Shown one piece after another: positions 50,577-60,610 of a DNA stretch of 64,000 bases. Under the pieces are notes generated by a model. The model made no database searches and was not told the origin of the DNA. It was given only the letters and a program-made list of their open reading frames with translations. Source of the DNA: Flavobacteriales bacterium (GTDB lineage: Bacteria; Bacteroidota; Bacteroidia; Flavobacteriales; CAJXXR01); the NCBI GenBank assembly GCA_025210805.1, contig JAOAQX010000003.1, forward strand, positions 144,940-208,939. Reading direction: 5' to 3'. Position numbers and translations under genes: made by a program. Position 1 is the first letter of the stretch, and the number at the start of each line of letters is the position of its first letter.

Positions 50577-51752
50577 ATGAAACATATCTGTGTAGCAGGA
50601 AAAAATGAGATTGCCATCTCTATATTAGCCTATCTCAAGAACAAACATAAAGACTCTAATTTCTTATACATAAGGAACAAAAATGATCATGGTGAGGACT
50701 CTTGGCAACCTTCTTTTCACTCATTTGCTAGAAAGGAAGGAATAAAAGAAACTAACCTTGAAGAGCTGTATGAATTGGAGGATTTAGTATTTTTCTCCAT
50801 GGAATTTGATCGAATTATAAAACCCGAATTATTTAAAACAAAAGAGTTGTTTAATATTCATTTTTCGGCTTTACCACAGTATAAAGGCATGTTTACTTCA
50901 GCCTTACCTTTACTGCATGGCGAGGAATTTTCGGGGGTAACGCTACATAAAATAGATGCAGGAATCGATACGGGTGATATTATTGATCAATTAATATTCC
51001 CGATAAAGTATATAGAAAATAGTGAAATTCTGTATAAAACCTATATGGATTATGGAATAAGTATTGTGATAAAAAACATTGACAATCTAGTGTCAGGGAA
51101 ATATGATAGCACTCCACAATCTAGCAGAAATAGCTCTTATTATTCCAAAAAAACTATTGATTACTCAAATCTTGAAATCGATTATAACAAAACGGCTGAA
51201 GAAATTAGGAATCAGTTTAGAGCTTTTACTTTTAGACCCTACCAAATGATGAAATTTGGAGAATGGGAAATCTATAAAACTTCCATTAGTACAAATAAAA
51301 GCAATCAAAAACCTAAAACGATTATTGATGAAGATGACTGTGGAATTACCATTGCAACAATAGATTTTGATATTACGCTATACAAAGATTACTACAAGCA
51401 ATTTTGGGAAGCAGCAAAAAATGGTGATTTGAAAAAAATCAAAGAAATAATACCTTATGTTCCAGAAATAGATTTGAGAAATAAAAAGGGATGGAATGCT
51501 TTAATATTAGCTGTTTACAATAACCATTTAGCACTTGCTCAATATTTATTGGAGCAAGGAGCAAACCCAAACGGAGTAAATTACAAAGGAACAAATATAA
51601 CTATGTATGCTTTGTCTTGTTTGAAAAACACGGGAGACAGTAGAATGCTAGAGCTTGTATTGACTCATAAACCCGATTTAGAAAAGACAGATACAAATGG
51701 CTTAAATATTTTTCAATATGACCCAAATAATCTATTAGAACCCTTTGTGTAA
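50577..51752 (+). CDS. Sugar N-formyltransferase fused to ankyrin repeats
   Basis: 391 residues. An N-terminal formyltransferase domain carries the catalytic triad N93, H95 and D131 (FNIHFSALPQYKG, LHKIDAGIDTGDIID), the set used by methionyl-tRNA and sugar formyltransferases. A second small domain follows (DYSNLEIDYNKTAEEIRNQF), and residues ~290-390 are ankyrin repeats (GWNALILAVYNNHLALAQYL, LEQGANPNGVNYKGTN). Formyltransferase plus C-terminal ankyrin is known from QdtF, which formylates dTDP-amino sugars for O-antigens; adjacency to polysaccharide genes fits this. Confidence 0.85.
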   Translation: MKHICVAGKNEIAISILAYLKNKHKDSNFLYIRNKNDHGEDSWQPSFHSFARKEGIKETNLEELYELEDLVFFSMEFDRIIKPELFKTKELFNIHFSALPQYKGMFTSALPLLHGEEFSGVTLHKIDAGIDTGDIIDQLIFPIKYIENSEILYKTYMDYGISIVIKNIDNLVSGKYDSTPQSSRNSSYYSKKTIDYSNLEIDYNKTAEEIRNQFRAFTFRPYQMMKFGEWEIYKTSISTNKSNQKPKTIIDEDDCGITIATIDFDITLYKDYYKQFWEAAKNGDLKKIKEIIPYVPEIDLRNKKGWNALILAVYNNHLALAQYLLEQGANPNGVNYKGTNITMYALSCLKNTGDSRMLELVLTHKPDLEKTDTNGLNIFQYDPNNLLEPFV

Positions 51753-51789
51753 AAAACAAAAAAGTAAATTCATTCGTGTATAAAAAAAG

Positions 51790-51839
51790 CAAGGTCTTAT
51801 GACAAATCTGTATATTTGTCACAAAATCATAAGACCTTG
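51790..51839 (+). promoter_or_regulatory. 13-bp inverted repeat around the ubiE promoter
   Basis: CAAGGTCTTATGA (51790-51802) and TCATAAGACCTTG (51827-51839) are perfect inverted repeats. Between them TATATTTG (51811-51818) fits the TAnnTTTG box, and the second arm contains the probable TTG start of ubiE. An operator or translation-controlling hairpin is possible. On the minus strand the dyad is followed by T-runs like a terminator. Confidence 0.55.
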
Positions 51840-52565
51840 AAAAAAACTGTCACACCCTACAAAGATTCCAAAGACGGAAAGAAAGAGCAAGTAGCAACAA
51901 TGTTTGATAATATTGCTCCTAAATACGATCTACTCAATCGTGTACTTTCTATGGGAATAGATGTAAGTTGGAGAAAAAAAGTAAAGAAAATGCTTCATCA
52001 AAATTCTGTAAACAATATTTTGGATATTGCCACAGGAACAGGAGATCTAGCTATTACACTTCATAAGCCAGGTATAAAAATTACTGGTTTAGATATCTCC
52101 GAAGGAATGCTAGAAGTAGGTCGAGAAAAACTCAAAGAAAGAGGGATAGATAATGACGTAAACTTCATCCTTGGCGATGCAGAAGAAATGCCCTTTCCAG
52201 ACAACCACTTTGACGCTATCACGGTAGCCTTTGGTGTAAGGAATTTTGCAAATCTCGAAAAAGGATTAAAAGAAATACACCGAGTATTAAAACCAGGTGG
52301 ATTCCTATATGTTTTGGAATTTTCTCAACCAACAACAACACCTTTTAAGCAGTTTTATAATTTTTATTCTACCAAAATACTCCCAGGAATAGGGAAAATG
52401 GTTTCAAAAGACGATTCTGCATATACTTATTTACCAGAATCTGTAGCCGCTTTTCCTTTCGGACAAGAGTTTTTGGATATTATGACAAATTGTGGTTACT
52501 TAGAGCCAAAATGCAGACCTCTAACCATGGGAATTGCAAGTATCTACTCGGGAACTAAGCAATAA
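51837..52565 (+). CDS. ubiE: Demethylmenaquinone methyltransferase (UbiE/MenG)
   Basis: 243 residues, starting at TTG 51837 (then KKTVTPYKDS), where family members start; the TTG at 51816 lies inside the promoter box. SAM-dependent methylation is the last step of menaquinone synthesis. Motifs: VATMFDNIAPKYDLLNRVLS, ILDIATGTGDLAI (SAM site), FPDNHFDAITVAFGVRN and EIHRVLKPGGFLYVLEF. The next gene, porT, follows closely, a common pair in flavobacteria. Confidence 0.94.
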   Translation: MKKTVTPYKDSKDGKKEQVATMFDNIAPKYDLLNRVLSMGIDVSWRKKVKKMLHQNSVNNILDIATGTGDLAITLHKPGIKITGLDISEGMLEVGREKLKERGIDNDVNFILGDAEEMPFPDNHFDAITVAFGVRNFANLEKGLKEIHRVLKPGGFLYVLEFSQPTTTPFKQFYNFYSTKILPGIGKMVSKDDSAYTYLPESVAAFPFGQEFLDIMTNCGYLEPKCRPLTMGIASIYSGTKQ

Positions 52566-52584
52566 GTTAATAGACAAAAACGTT

Positions 52585-53316
52585 ATGAAGGATATGAAAT
52601 CTAATTTTGGACTTTTTTTACTAGTTTTTCTATTTTCTGTTTCAGCACTAATGGCACAGGATAGAAAGCGAATTTGGAATATTCCAAAATTAGATAAAAA
52701 ACCTTATCATTTTGGTTTCCAAGTAGGTTTAACAAATGACGGATTGAATTTAAAATTCAATGACAAAATCTCTGAAACCAATATTCTTACAGCTGAAACG
52801 GTTAAGTCTTCAGGTTTTAATGTAGGATTTATTGCAGATTTACGCCTCAACAAACACTTCAATCTAAGATTTACACCTTCCCTTATTTTGGTAAACAGAT
52901 CTATTGAATACCGTACGCTCGAGACCAGCAATATCCCAGGCTTACCTCCTACTTCTATTGAAACTTTGACAAAGCTAGACGAAGCAGCCTTAGGGCATAT
53001 TCCATTTACTTTAAAATTCAGAGCCATGAGAAGAGGTAATTTTAGACCTTATATTTTCTCAGGTTCACATATGACAATAGATATGTCATCAGACGAAAAA
53101 GTGGAAGAAGTTGAAGTATTAAACCTTAAACCTCTGGATTTTGGCTTACATTTCGGAATGGGAGTGGACTTATACCTTGAATTTTTTAAACTAGGTATAG
53201 AAGCTAAATATGTTTACGGACTTACCGATTTAAAAGTTGATAATGGAACACCCTATTACGATATTTTTGATAACGTAAAAACTCGTGGCCTTCATCTCAT
53301 TCTTACCTTCGAATAA
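52585..53316 (+). CDS. porT: T9SS outer membrane protein PorT
   Basis: 243 residues from ATG 52585, the start of the signal peptide (SNFGLFLLVFLFSVSALMAQ). Beta-barrel protein of the PorT family (YHFGFQVGLTNDGLNLKF, FTPSLILVNRSIEYRT, GHIPFTLKFRAMRRGNFRPY, FGLHFGMGVDLYLEFFKLG). PorT is needed for type IX secretion, so it serves the sorting-tail proteins elsewhere in the window. Confidence 0.88.
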   Translation: MKDMKSNFGLFLLVFLFSVSALMAQDRKRIWNIPKLDKKPYHFGFQVGLTNDGLNLKFNDKISETNILTAETVKSSGFNVGFIADLRLNKHFNLRFTPSLILVNRSIEYRTLETSNIPGLPPTSIETLTKLDEAALGHIPFTLKFRAMRRGNFRPYIFSGSHMTIDMSSDEKVEEVEVLNLKPLDFGLHFGMGVDLYLEFFKLGIEAKYVYGLTDLKVDNGTPYYDIFDNVKTRGLHLILTFE

Positions 53317-53343
53317 AACAATATACACCTTACTTACTACACA

Positions 53344-54891
53344 ATGCCAAAAGAGGTTCAAATAAGCTTGACACCTAAACAAGCTCATTTTACAGAAAGT
53401 CATCAGATTCATATTGCCAAAAAACTAAGAATCAATAAAAAAGAAATTCAAGGAATTAAACTTCTTAGAAAATCTATTGATGCTCGTAAAAAAGTGAAAA
53501 TCCTCCTTAAGTATCAGGTGTTCTTTAATGGAGAAAAACATACTGAACGCTCTTATAAATTTCCATCCCAAAATGTGGAGAATGCAGAAAGAACCATAAT
53601 TATTGGAAGTGGTCCTGCAGGACTTTTTGCGGCACTCAAACTGATAGAACAAGGTAAAAAACCCATTGTTTTAGAAAGAGGAAAAGATGTTATTGAAAGA
53701 AGAAAAGATTTAGGGATTATCCATAGATTACACGAGGTAAATCCAGATTCTAATTATTGCTTTGGCGAAGGAGGAGCAGGTACTTATTCAGATGGAAAAC
53801 TTTACACCCGCTCAAACAAAAGAGGAAATTTAATGGAAGCATTGGAGATTCTTGTGTTCTTTGGAGCAAAAGAAGATATTCTCACGGATGCTCATCCTCA
53901 TATTGGAACAAATAAACTTCCTAAGATTATTGCAAAAATGCGCGAAATGATAATCGATTGCGGAGGAGAATTTCATTTTAATACACGGGTAACAGACATA
54001 ATTTCAAAAAATGGTGCATTTGACTCAGTAAAGGATCAACACGGAAATACCTTTGAAGGAAAACACTGTATTCTTGCAACAGGGCACTCGGCAAGAGATA
54101 TCTACGAGCTTTTTCGTGAGAAAAATTGGGAATTGATTGCCAAACCTTTTGCATTAGGAGTACGTGTAGAACATCCACAAACAATCATTGATTCTATTCA
54201 ATATCATTGTGATATACGTTCTTCATATTTACCTGCTGCTGCTTATTCATTAGTACAGCAAGTACGAGGAGAAGGTGTTTATTCATTCTGTATGTGTCCA
54301 GGAGGTCATATTGTTCCCGCAGCAACAGCAAATGGCGAAGTGGTTGTGAATGGAATGAGTGCTTCTACCCGTAGTTCTCGATATGCAAATTCGGGAATTG
54401 TGGTAAGTATTGATCCCCACCAGTTACCAAATTTTGAAAAAGATGGTGCTTTTACCTCTTTGAATTTCCAAAAATCTATTGAACAAAAAAACTGGGAAAT
54501 AGGTGGAAAAACACAAAAAGCCCCAGCACAAAGAATGACCGATTTTTGTGAAGGTAAGGTTTCCACAAATTTGAATAAATGCTCTTATATCCCTGGTCTT
54601 ACACCGAGCTCTCTGGATGAAGTACTTCCTAATTTTGTTGCTTCAAGACTTAAAGACGGTTTTAGAGCTTTTGGTAGAAAAATGAAAGGATATTACACAG
54701 AAGAGGCAAATGTTGTGGGTGTAGAATCTAGAACTTCAGCACCTATCCAAATCCCTCGTGATACAGAAAAACTGACCCATCCTCAAGTAGAAAATTTATA
54801 CCCATGTGGAGAAGGAGCAGGCTATGCAGGTGGAATTCTCTCTGCTGCTCTGGACGGAATCCGATGTGCTGAGAGAATTAATCATTCCTAA
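53344..54891 (+). CDS. FAD-dependent NAD(P)-type oxidoreductase
   Basis: 515 residues. FAD-binding GxGxxG in IIIGSGPAGLFAALKL near residue 85, glutamate after strand 2 (VLERGKD), CFGEGGAGTYSDGKLYTR, a second nucleotide site around HCILATGHSARD, and YPCGEGAGYAGGILSAALDG near the C-terminus. The first ~80 residues form a small basic domain. This conserved family of large flavoproteins has no assigned reaction that I can name with confidence. Confidence 0.82.
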   Translation: MPKEVQISLTPKQAHFTESHQIHIAKKLRINKKEIQGIKLLRKSIDARKKVKILLKYQVFFNGEKHTERSYKFPSQNVENAERTIIIGSGPAGLFAALKLIEQGKKPIVLERGKDVIERRKDLGIIHRLHEVNPDSNYCFGEGGAGTYSDGKLYTRSNKRGNLMEALEILVFFGAKEDILTDAHPHIGTNKLPKIIAKMREMIIDCGGEFHFNTRVTDIISKNGAFDSVKDQHGNTFEGKHCILATGHSARDIYELFREKNWELIAKPFALGVRVEHPQTIIDSIQYHCDIRSSYLPAAAYSLVQQVRGEGVYSFCMCPGGHIVPAATANGEVVVNGMSASTRSSRYANSGIVVSIDPHQLPNFEKDGAFTSLNFQKSIEQKNWEIGGKTQKAPAQRMTDFCEGKVSTNLNKCSYIPGLTPSSLDEVLPNFVASRLKDGFRAFGRKMKGYYTEEANVVGVESRTSAPIQIPRDTEKLTHPQVENLYPCGEGAGYAGGILSAALDGIRCAERINHS

Positions 54892-54904
54892 CTCACATTT
54901 ATTT

Positions 54905-55519
54905 TTAGTCTTGAATGCGCATTCCAATACAAAATGTGTGATTGATTGTTTCTAATTCATCCCAAGTTTGAGGAGAATAGGACATAAAGAAACCATGGTA
55001 AGCAAATGTAAACATGGGACTTAAAGCCCAGCTACCTTCGTCAGTAAGTTCGTAAGAAATTGTTTGAGCATGATTGGTGATAAGAGCAAATCCTTTTGTC
55101 TGAGAATTTACTCGATAATTGGCTGTTGCAGAAGTATATCTTGAAATCTTGACTCCACCTCCGATGGCGAATTCAGAATCAGCAAAATCAATCATTCCTC
55201 CTAACTCAAAAGAATAGGTAAGCCCAATATCAAAATCTGATAAACTGTAACTTTTTAATGTTTGACCAGCCATTTCAGATTTAATATAATTACTGATTTT
55301 TGTTGATTTGTATGGGCCAGGAGTATAACCTTCCTCAATTCCTAAAGAAACTCCTGTATGGAGTAGTATTTTTGTGTATCCGTCAGTAAGTGGTGTAAGT
55401 AATCCAACATTAACAAAAAAACCAGTATTGGCAGAGCTATATTGAACTCCACTAGTAAAATCTTGTCCGTAAGTATTTATTCCAATAAGAAATAAAAAAA
55501 ATATTAGTGCTTTTTTCAT
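54905..55519 (-). CDS. Hypothetical outer-membrane beta-barrel protein
   Basis: 204 residues from ATG 55519, chosen for the signal peptide KKALIFFLFLIGINTYGQ. Alternating hydrophobic pattern and glycine-aromatic strands (LSDFDIGLTYSFELGGMID, FAIGGGVKISRYTSATANY, FCIGMRI at the end) suggest a small barrel. Family not recognised. Converges with the flavoprotein gene, 13 bases apart. Confidence 0.7.
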   Translation of the reverse strand: MKKALIFFLFLIGINTYGQDFTSGVQYSSANTGFFVNVGLLTPLTDGYTKILLHTGVSLGIEEGYTPGPYKSTKISNYIKSEMAGQTLKSYSLSDFDIGLTYSFELGGMIDFADSEFAIGGGVKISRYTSATANYRVNSQTKGFALITNHAQTISYELTDEGSWALSPMFTFAYHGFFMSYSPQTWDELETINHTFCIGMRIQD

Positions 55520-55619
55520 CGGGTAAAAATATTGTATTTTCATTAAATAACAAGTGCTTGGATAATAAATATGCAAACCTTTTCCGTTCTATAGTAGAGG
55601 CTATCAATTTGGAAAGCCG

Positions 55620-55627
55620 TAACTTTG
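55620..55627 (+). promoter_or_regulatory. TAnnTTTG promoter box of metG
   Basis: TAACTTTG followed by CC, 30 bases before the GTG start of metG at 55657. Confidence 0.55.
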
Positions 55628-55656
55628 CCTTTTGATTCAAAAAAATAGATAAAACT

Positions 55657-57702
55657 GTGGAAAAAAGACGATTTACCATAACGGCTGCATTGCCTTACAC
55701 CAATGGACCTGTGCATATTGGGCATTTGGCAGGAGTATATATTCCTGCAGATATTTTTGCAAGATACCAAAGACTCAGAAACAACGATGTACTTTTTGTT
55801 TGTGGTTCTGATGAACACGGTATGGCAATCACCATGAAGGCTCGAAAAGAAGGTGTTTCGCCTCAGCAAATTGTTGATAAATACCACAACATCATCAAAG
55901 ATTCCTTTGAAGAATTTGGAATTTCTTTTGATATCTATTCTAGAACATCCAATAAAACACACCATGAAACGGCTCAAGAATTTTTCTTAAACCTTCATGA
56001 AAAAGGAGAATTTATTGAAAAAACTTCTCAGCAATATTATGATGAACAAGAAAAACAATTTCTTGCCGATCGTTATATTCAAGGAACCTGCCCACATTGT
56101 AAAAATGAAGAAGCCTATGGTGACCAGTGTGAAAAATGTGGAACTTCCTTATCTCCAGAAGAATTAATTGAACCAAAATCTACTATCAGTGGAGCAAAAC
56201 CTATTAAAAAGGAAACAAAACACTGGTATTTACCATTAGATAAATATTCTGATTGGCTTGAAGAATGGATTGTAGAGGGGCATCAAGATGATTGGAAAGT
56301 AAATGTTTATGGACAATGCAAGTCATGGATTGATCAAGGATTGGTACCCAGAGCAGTTACTCGAGATTTAGATTGGGGAATAAAAGTTCCTGTAGAAAAC
56401 GCCGAGGGAAAAGTACTTTATGTATGGTTTGATGCTCCTATCGGATATATTTCGGCATCCAAAGAATGGGCAACCGCCAATAACAAAAATTGGGAAGACT
56501 ATTGGAAAGATAACAATACGGAACTCATTCATTTTATTGGAAAAGACAATATTGTTTTCCATTGTATTATTTTTCCATCTATGCTAAAAGCACATGGAGA
56601 TTATGTACTCCCTTCCAATGTTCCTGGAATGGAATTTTTAAATCTCGAAGGGAAAAAGATTTCAACTTCAAGAGATTGGGCAGTATGGCTGCACGAATAC
56701 CTTCAGGAATTCCCAGGAAAACAAGATTCTTTGAGATATATGCTTACAGCAATCGCCCCAGAAACAAAAGATAACGATTTTACTTGGCAAGATTTCCAAG
56801 GAAAAAACAATAGCGAACTTGTAGGGGTTTTTGGAAATTTTGTGAATCGAGTTTTAGTTTTGATTAATAAATATTGGGGAGGAGAAATACCTCATTTTGA
56901 AAATCCATCAAAAAGAGACTTAGAAACTTTGGAGCTTTCTACTCAGTTTAAAACAAAAGTAGAACAGTCTATGGAACGTTACCGCATTCGCGAGGCTCAA
57001 TCAGAAATGATGGCTTTAGCAAGACTGGGTAATAAATATTTGACAGAGGAAGAGCCTTGGAAGCATTATAAAACAGATGAACAAATAGCTAAAAACATTT
57101 TGTATGTTTCTATGCAAATTTGTGCCCAACTAGCAATTCTTGCTGAACCGTTTATCCCGAATACTTCCGAAAAACTCAAGAACATGCTCGCCTTTGATAA
57201 TACTACTTGGGAAATGGCAGGAGAAAAAGACCTCCTAAAATCAGGTCATAAAATAAACAAGGCAAGTCTATTATTTGAAAGAGTAGAAGACGCAACGGTT
57301 GAAGAGCAAGTGCAAAAGCTGGAAGCTAAAGCACAAAAACAACAAGAAAACAACAACCAAGTGACACCACAAAAAGAAGAAACAACTTTTGACGACTTTA
57401 TGAAAATGGACCTAAGAGTAGGAACTATTTTGGAAGCGCAGAAAATGAAAAAAACCAAAAAACTTCTTCAATTAAAGGTGGACACAGGAATAGATCAAAG
57501 AACAATAATTTCTGGAATTGCAGAACACTATAATGCAGAAGAAATTATCGGTAAAAAAGTGATGGTTTTGGTAAACCTAGCGCCAAGAAAAATGAGAGGA
57601 GTAGAAAGTGAAGGAATGATTTTATTATCTGAAAAAGAAGATGGAAAACTCTACTTCGTGGAACCCAACAGTGAAGCAAATAATGGGGATTCGATTGCTT
57701 AA
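55657..57702 (+). CDS. metG: Methionyl-tRNA synthetase
   Basis: 681 residues from GTG 55657. Class I synthetase with HIGH motif in [12 protein letters not shown], zinc knuckle [17 protein letters not shown], and KMSKS site present as [11 protein letters not shown], which is normal for Bacteroidota MetRS. A C-terminal tRNA-binding OB domain ([17 protein letters not shown]) follows a Gln/Glu-rich linker. Charges tRNA-Met. Confidence 0.97.
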   Translation: MEKRRFTITAALPYTNGPVHIGHLAGVYIPADIFARYQRLRNNDVLFVCGSDEHGMAITMKARKEGVSPQQIVDKYHNIIKDSFEEFGISFDIYSRTSNKTHHETAQEFFLNLHEKGEFIEKTSQQYYDEQEKQFLADRYIQGTCPHCKNEEAYGDQCEKCGTSLSPEELIEPKSTISGAKPIKKETKHWYLPLDKYSDWLEEWIVEGHQDDWKVNVYGQCKSWIDQGLVPRAVTRDLDWGIKVPVENAEGKVLYVWFDAPIGYISASKEWATANNKNWEDYWKDNNTELIHFIGKDNIVFHCIIFPSMLKAHGDYVLPSNVPGMEFLNLEGKKISTSRDWAVWLHEYLQEFPGKQDSLRYMLTAIAPETKDNDFTWQDFQGKNNSELVGVFGNFVNRVLVLINKYWGGEIPHFENPSKRDLETLELSTQFKTKVEQSMERYRIREAQSEMMALARLGNKYLTEEEPWKHYKTDEQIAKNILYVSMQICAQLAILAEPFIPNTSEKLKNMLAFDNTTWEMAGEKDLLKSGHKINKASLLFERVEDATVEEQVQKLEAKAQKQQENNNQVTPQKEETTFDDFMKMDLRVGTILEAQKMKKTKKLLQLKVDTGIDQRTIISGIAEHYNAEEIIGKKVMVLVNLAPRKMRGVESEGMILLSEKEDGKLYFVEPNSEANNGDSIA

Positions 57703-57730
57703 TAAGTGTAATAGAAAAAGTGTTATAAAT

Positions 57731-57762
57731 GAAAAGAGGATTACTCTCGCAATCCTCTTTTC
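57731..57762 (+). terminator. Rho-independent terminator of metG
   Basis: GAAAAGAGGATT and AATCCTCTTTTC form a perfect 12-bp stem around an eight-base loop, 28 bases after the stop codon, followed by a pyrimidine-rich stretch. Confidence 0.78.
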
Positions 57763-57841
57763 CTCTTAACCTAGTTTTTTTCACTTATGAAAAATCAATA
57801 CCTAAAAACATATTTGCAACCACTGTGCCAAAAAACAAATT

Positions 57842-58807
57842 ATGAGAAAAAATTTTAAAAAAAACAGCTCAAAAAAAGGGTTTAGTTCAAGACGAAATAG
57901 AGAATCTTTTGGAAATGAAAGATTTGACAAAGGAAATAAATTTTCATCGAAAAAAGAATTTTCACCTGACGACAAACGCAATAATTCTGATGACAACAAT
58001 TCTGATGACAAGAAAGGGGGTTCTAAGCGATTTGTAGATAAAAAAAGAATAGCAGGAAGGAAATTTTCAAAACCTAAAAAAGGAACTTTTGCCAAAAACA
58101 AAGATTTAATGCGAATCAATAAATATTTGGCACATTCAGGATTGGGTTCTAGAAGAGAAGTAGAAAAATACATCACATCTGGTTTAGTAAAAGTAAACGG
58201 AAAAGTAGTAACAGATCTTAGTCACAAAATAGGCAAAAAAGATGTTGTTCAGTTTGATGGAGTAAGAATAAAAGGGGAAAAACAGCGTTATTTCGTAATG
58301 AATAAACCCAAAGGATTTATCACCACAACTTCTGAAAATGAAGAGCGAAAAACAGTGATGGATTTGATTAAAAAAGCCTGTAACGAAAGAATTTATCCCG
58401 TTGGACGATTGGACAAAAACACCACAGGAACTCTATTGTTTACCAATGATGGTGATGTCTCTAGAAAAATGACGCATCCTATTCATGGAGCCACTCAAAT
58501 TTACTATATTGTACTTGCAAAGCCTTTAACAAAAGCTGATTTTGATAAAATACAAGAAGGAATCGATTTAGAAGATGGATTCTTTAAGCCACTCGAAATG
58601 GCATATATAGAAGGTAAGAAAAGAGAAATTGGAATGCAATTTAAGAGTGGAAGAAATCAAGTTATCAGAAGAGTTTTTGAAGAACTTGGATACACTATTG
58701 ATCGACTAGATCGTGCTTTTTATGCAGGACTTACCAAAAAGAATCTTAAAAGAGGGCAATATAGAGAACTAACACACCAAGAAGTTCAATTTTTGAAGAT
58801 GAAATAG
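57842..58807 (+). CDS. 23S rRNA pseudouridine synthase, RluB/RsuA family
   Basis: 321 residues. The first ~90 are disordered and very basic with Asn/Asp/Ser-rich parts. An S4 domain (MRINKYLAHSGLGSRREVEK) and catalytic domain follow, with the active-site Asp in VGRLDKNTTGTLLFTNDG and the motif FKSGRNQVIRRVFEELGY. Most similar in layout to RluB, which modifies U2605 of 23S rRNA. The basic extension is common in Bacteroidota. Confidence 0.9.
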   Translation: MRKNFKKNSSKKGFSSRRNRESFGNERFDKGNKFSSKKEFSPDDKRNNSDDNNSDDKKGGSKRFVDKKRIAGRKFSKPKKGTFAKNKDLMRINKYLAHSGLGSRREVEKYITSGLVKVNGKVVTDLSHKIGKKDVVQFDGVRIKGEKQRYFVMNKPKGFITTTSENEERKTVMDLIKKACNERIYPVGRLDKNTTGTLLFTNDGDVSRKMTHPIHGATQIYYIVLAKPLTKADFDKIQEGIDLEDGFFKPLEMAYIEGKKREIGMQFKSGRNQVIRRVFEELGYTIDRLDRAFYAGLTKKNLKRGQYRELTHQEVQFLKMK

Positions 58808-58858
58808 CCGTAGGCAGTTGTTTTTTTTTATCTTTAGAATCCAATTTGAAATCTACCT

Positions 58859-59434
58859 ATGAAAAAGCTATTGATTATAACCCTAGGATTATTTTTCTTT
58901 TCATCTCAAGCACAGAACGACAAAGAGTTTGGAGTTTATTTAGGAAGTGTAATTTCCCATCCAAATGAAAAAAGTCTTCTTGGGGAGGAGCTCGGGATTT
59001 ACTACAAAAAGAACGTTTTTAGTAAATTTTCTTTTGTTTCTGGGCTCAATTATCGCTCACAGCTACAGAGAGAGAGTTTTCATCTTCCTCTAGAAAATTA
59101 TATCAATAATTATTTGAGTATTCCCGTAGGTTTAGAATACTGTTTTAAAGACCAAGCCTTTATTGGCTTGGGAGCTGATTTTGATTTATTAATGTCTGCA
59201 AAAAGAAAACGTTTAGATCAATTTGATCAAGCAATTGATGTAAAGAAGTATTATAATTTTGGAGATATTGGCGTGTATTTCAATATCGGATATCAGGTAA
59301 AAAGATCTGTCAATATCAATATCAAATACCATATCGGTTTTGTAGATAAATTGGTCAAGCCAGAAAACTTTGGATACACTCAAAACAATACTTTCTTGAG
59401 TCTTTCTATTGGTTATAATCTGGTTAAAGAATAA
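58859..59434 (+). CDS. Hypothetical outer-membrane beta-barrel protein
   Basis: 191 residues. Signal peptide KKLLIITLGLFFFSSQAQ, then beta strands typical of small porin-like barrels (FSFVSGLNYRSQLQRES, YLSIPVGLEYCFKDQAF, IGVYFNIGYQVKRSVNINIK, FLSLSIGYNLV at the end). No family assigned. Five bases separate it from the histidine kinase gene, so they may be co-transcribed. Confidence 0.72.
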   Translation: MKKLLIITLGLFFFSSQAQNDKEFGVYLGSVISHPNEKSLLGEELGIYYKKNVFSKFSFVSGLNYRSQLQRESFHLPLENYINNYLSIPVGLEYCFKDQAFIGLGADFDLLMSAKRKRLDQFDQAIDVKKYYNFGDIGVYFNIGYQVKRSVNINIKYHIGFVDKLVKPENFGYTQNNTFLSLSIGYNLVKE

Positions 59435-59439
59435 ATCAG

Positions 59440-60603
59440 GTGCAAGCAATCTATCAGTTTCGTCGTTGGTGGAAGAGATTGTTTTTTATCTCTGCCTTTG
59501 GTATCGTTGCCATTACGATTATTTACTCAAACACGCTTATTTCGGAACTCAAATACGAAGAAGTAAAAAAGGTAGAAATCTGGGCAAAAGCCTACCAACA
59601 CATTGAAAATCTTAAAGATGGATGTAGTGACATCGATCTCTTTTTGGATATCGTGCAAAACAACAGCACCATTCCAATGATCATTTTCAATGAAAAAACT
59701 CAAGAGGTCGTAAATGCTTTGAATATTGACGAAGGTGTTGATACACTCCAGCTCATTAGAAATATGGAGAAGGATTATCCACCCATTCAAATCAAAGGTT
59801 TTTTGGATCCCGAAAGTGGCGAAAATAACCAAGTAAAGATTTTTTATACCAATTCTTCTGTTTTATATAAACTCAAGATTTACCCTTATATTCTTTTTAC
59901 CACTTTGGCATTCTTTATTGCCTTGGCATATTGGGCATTTTCTGCCAGTAGAAAATCTGAACAAAGCCTTGTGTGGGCAGGTATGGCAAGAGAAACGGCA
60001 CATCAAATAGGAACGCCTCTTTCTTCTCTTTTAGGATGGTTTGAATTACTTAAAATACACGATGTACCTGATGAAACATTAGCAGAAATCCAAAAAGATT
60101 TAAACCGACTTCAAATTATCACCGAAAGATTTTCTAAAATTGGAGCTCAACCAGGCTTAGAGCCTCAAAATATCGTTCCAGTTGTCAGAAATGCTTACCA
60201 ATATCTCAGAAGGCGTTCTTCTCAAAAAATCAACTTTGAATTCACTTGCGAAGCTGATGAATACACGATAAACCTCAATAAAGAATTGATGTCTTGGGTG
60301 ATCGAAAATTTAATTCGAAACTCTGTAGATTCTATTCAAGGCGAAGGAGAAATTTCACTACACATTTTCGATAAAGATCAGAATATCTATATTGATATCA
60401 CAGACACTGGAAAGGGAATAAAATTGGCTAATTTTAAAACCATTTTTGAACCAGGTTTCACCACCAAAACAAGAGGTTGGGGCTTAGGTTTATCTCTTGC
60501 CAAAAGAATTGTAGAAATGTATCATCATGGAGATATCTATGTTCTAAAATCTACTGTAAACGTAGGAACAACCATCCGTTTGATTCTTTCAAAAGCTAAA
60601 TAA
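59440..60603 (+). CDS. Membrane sensor histidine kinase
   Basis: 387 residues from GTG 59440. Helix 1 (LFFISAFGIVAITIIYSN), an extracytoplasmic region of ~110 residues, helix 2 (YILFTTLAFFIALAYWAF), then the kinase: H box ARETAHQIGTPLSSLLGW, N box WVIENLIRNSVDSI, G1 DTGKGI and G2 GWGLGLSLAKRIVE. No response regulator gene is adjacent, so its partner lies elsewhere. Confidence 0.9.
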   Translation: MQAIYQFRRWWKRLFFISAFGIVAITIIYSNTLISELKYEEVKKVEIWAKAYQHIENLKDGCSDIDLFLDIVQNNSTIPMIIFNEKTQEVVNALNIDEGVDTLQLIRNMEKDYPPIQIKGFLDPESGENNQVKIFYTNSSVLYKLKIYPYILFTTLAFFIALAYWAFSASRKSEQSLVWAGMARETAHQIGTPLSSLLGWFELLKIHDVPDETLAEIQKDLNRLQIITERFSKIGAQPGLEPQNIVPVVRNAYQYLRRRSSQKINFEFTCEADEYTINLNKELMSWVIENLIRNSVDSIQGEGEISLHIFDKDQNIYIDITDTGKGIKLANFKTIFEPGFTTKTRGWGLGLSLAKRIVEMYHHGDIYVLKSTVNVGTTIRLILSKAK

Positions 60604-60610
60604 AACTCCT

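Noticed and set aside
55543..55977. Minus-strand frame overlapping the start of metG
   Set aside because: Lies opposite conserved metG motifs including HIGH; Phe/Cys/Ser-rich composition typical of antisense frames.
56655..56675. Altered KMSKS motif (KISTS) in MetRS as a defect
   Set aside because: This form is usual in Bacteroidota MetRS, so it is not a sign of lost function.
57802..58176. Minus-strand frame opposite the basic N-terminus of the pseudouridine synthase
   Set aside because: Leu/Phe/Ser repeats mirror the Lys/Asn-rich coding strand; no independent support.
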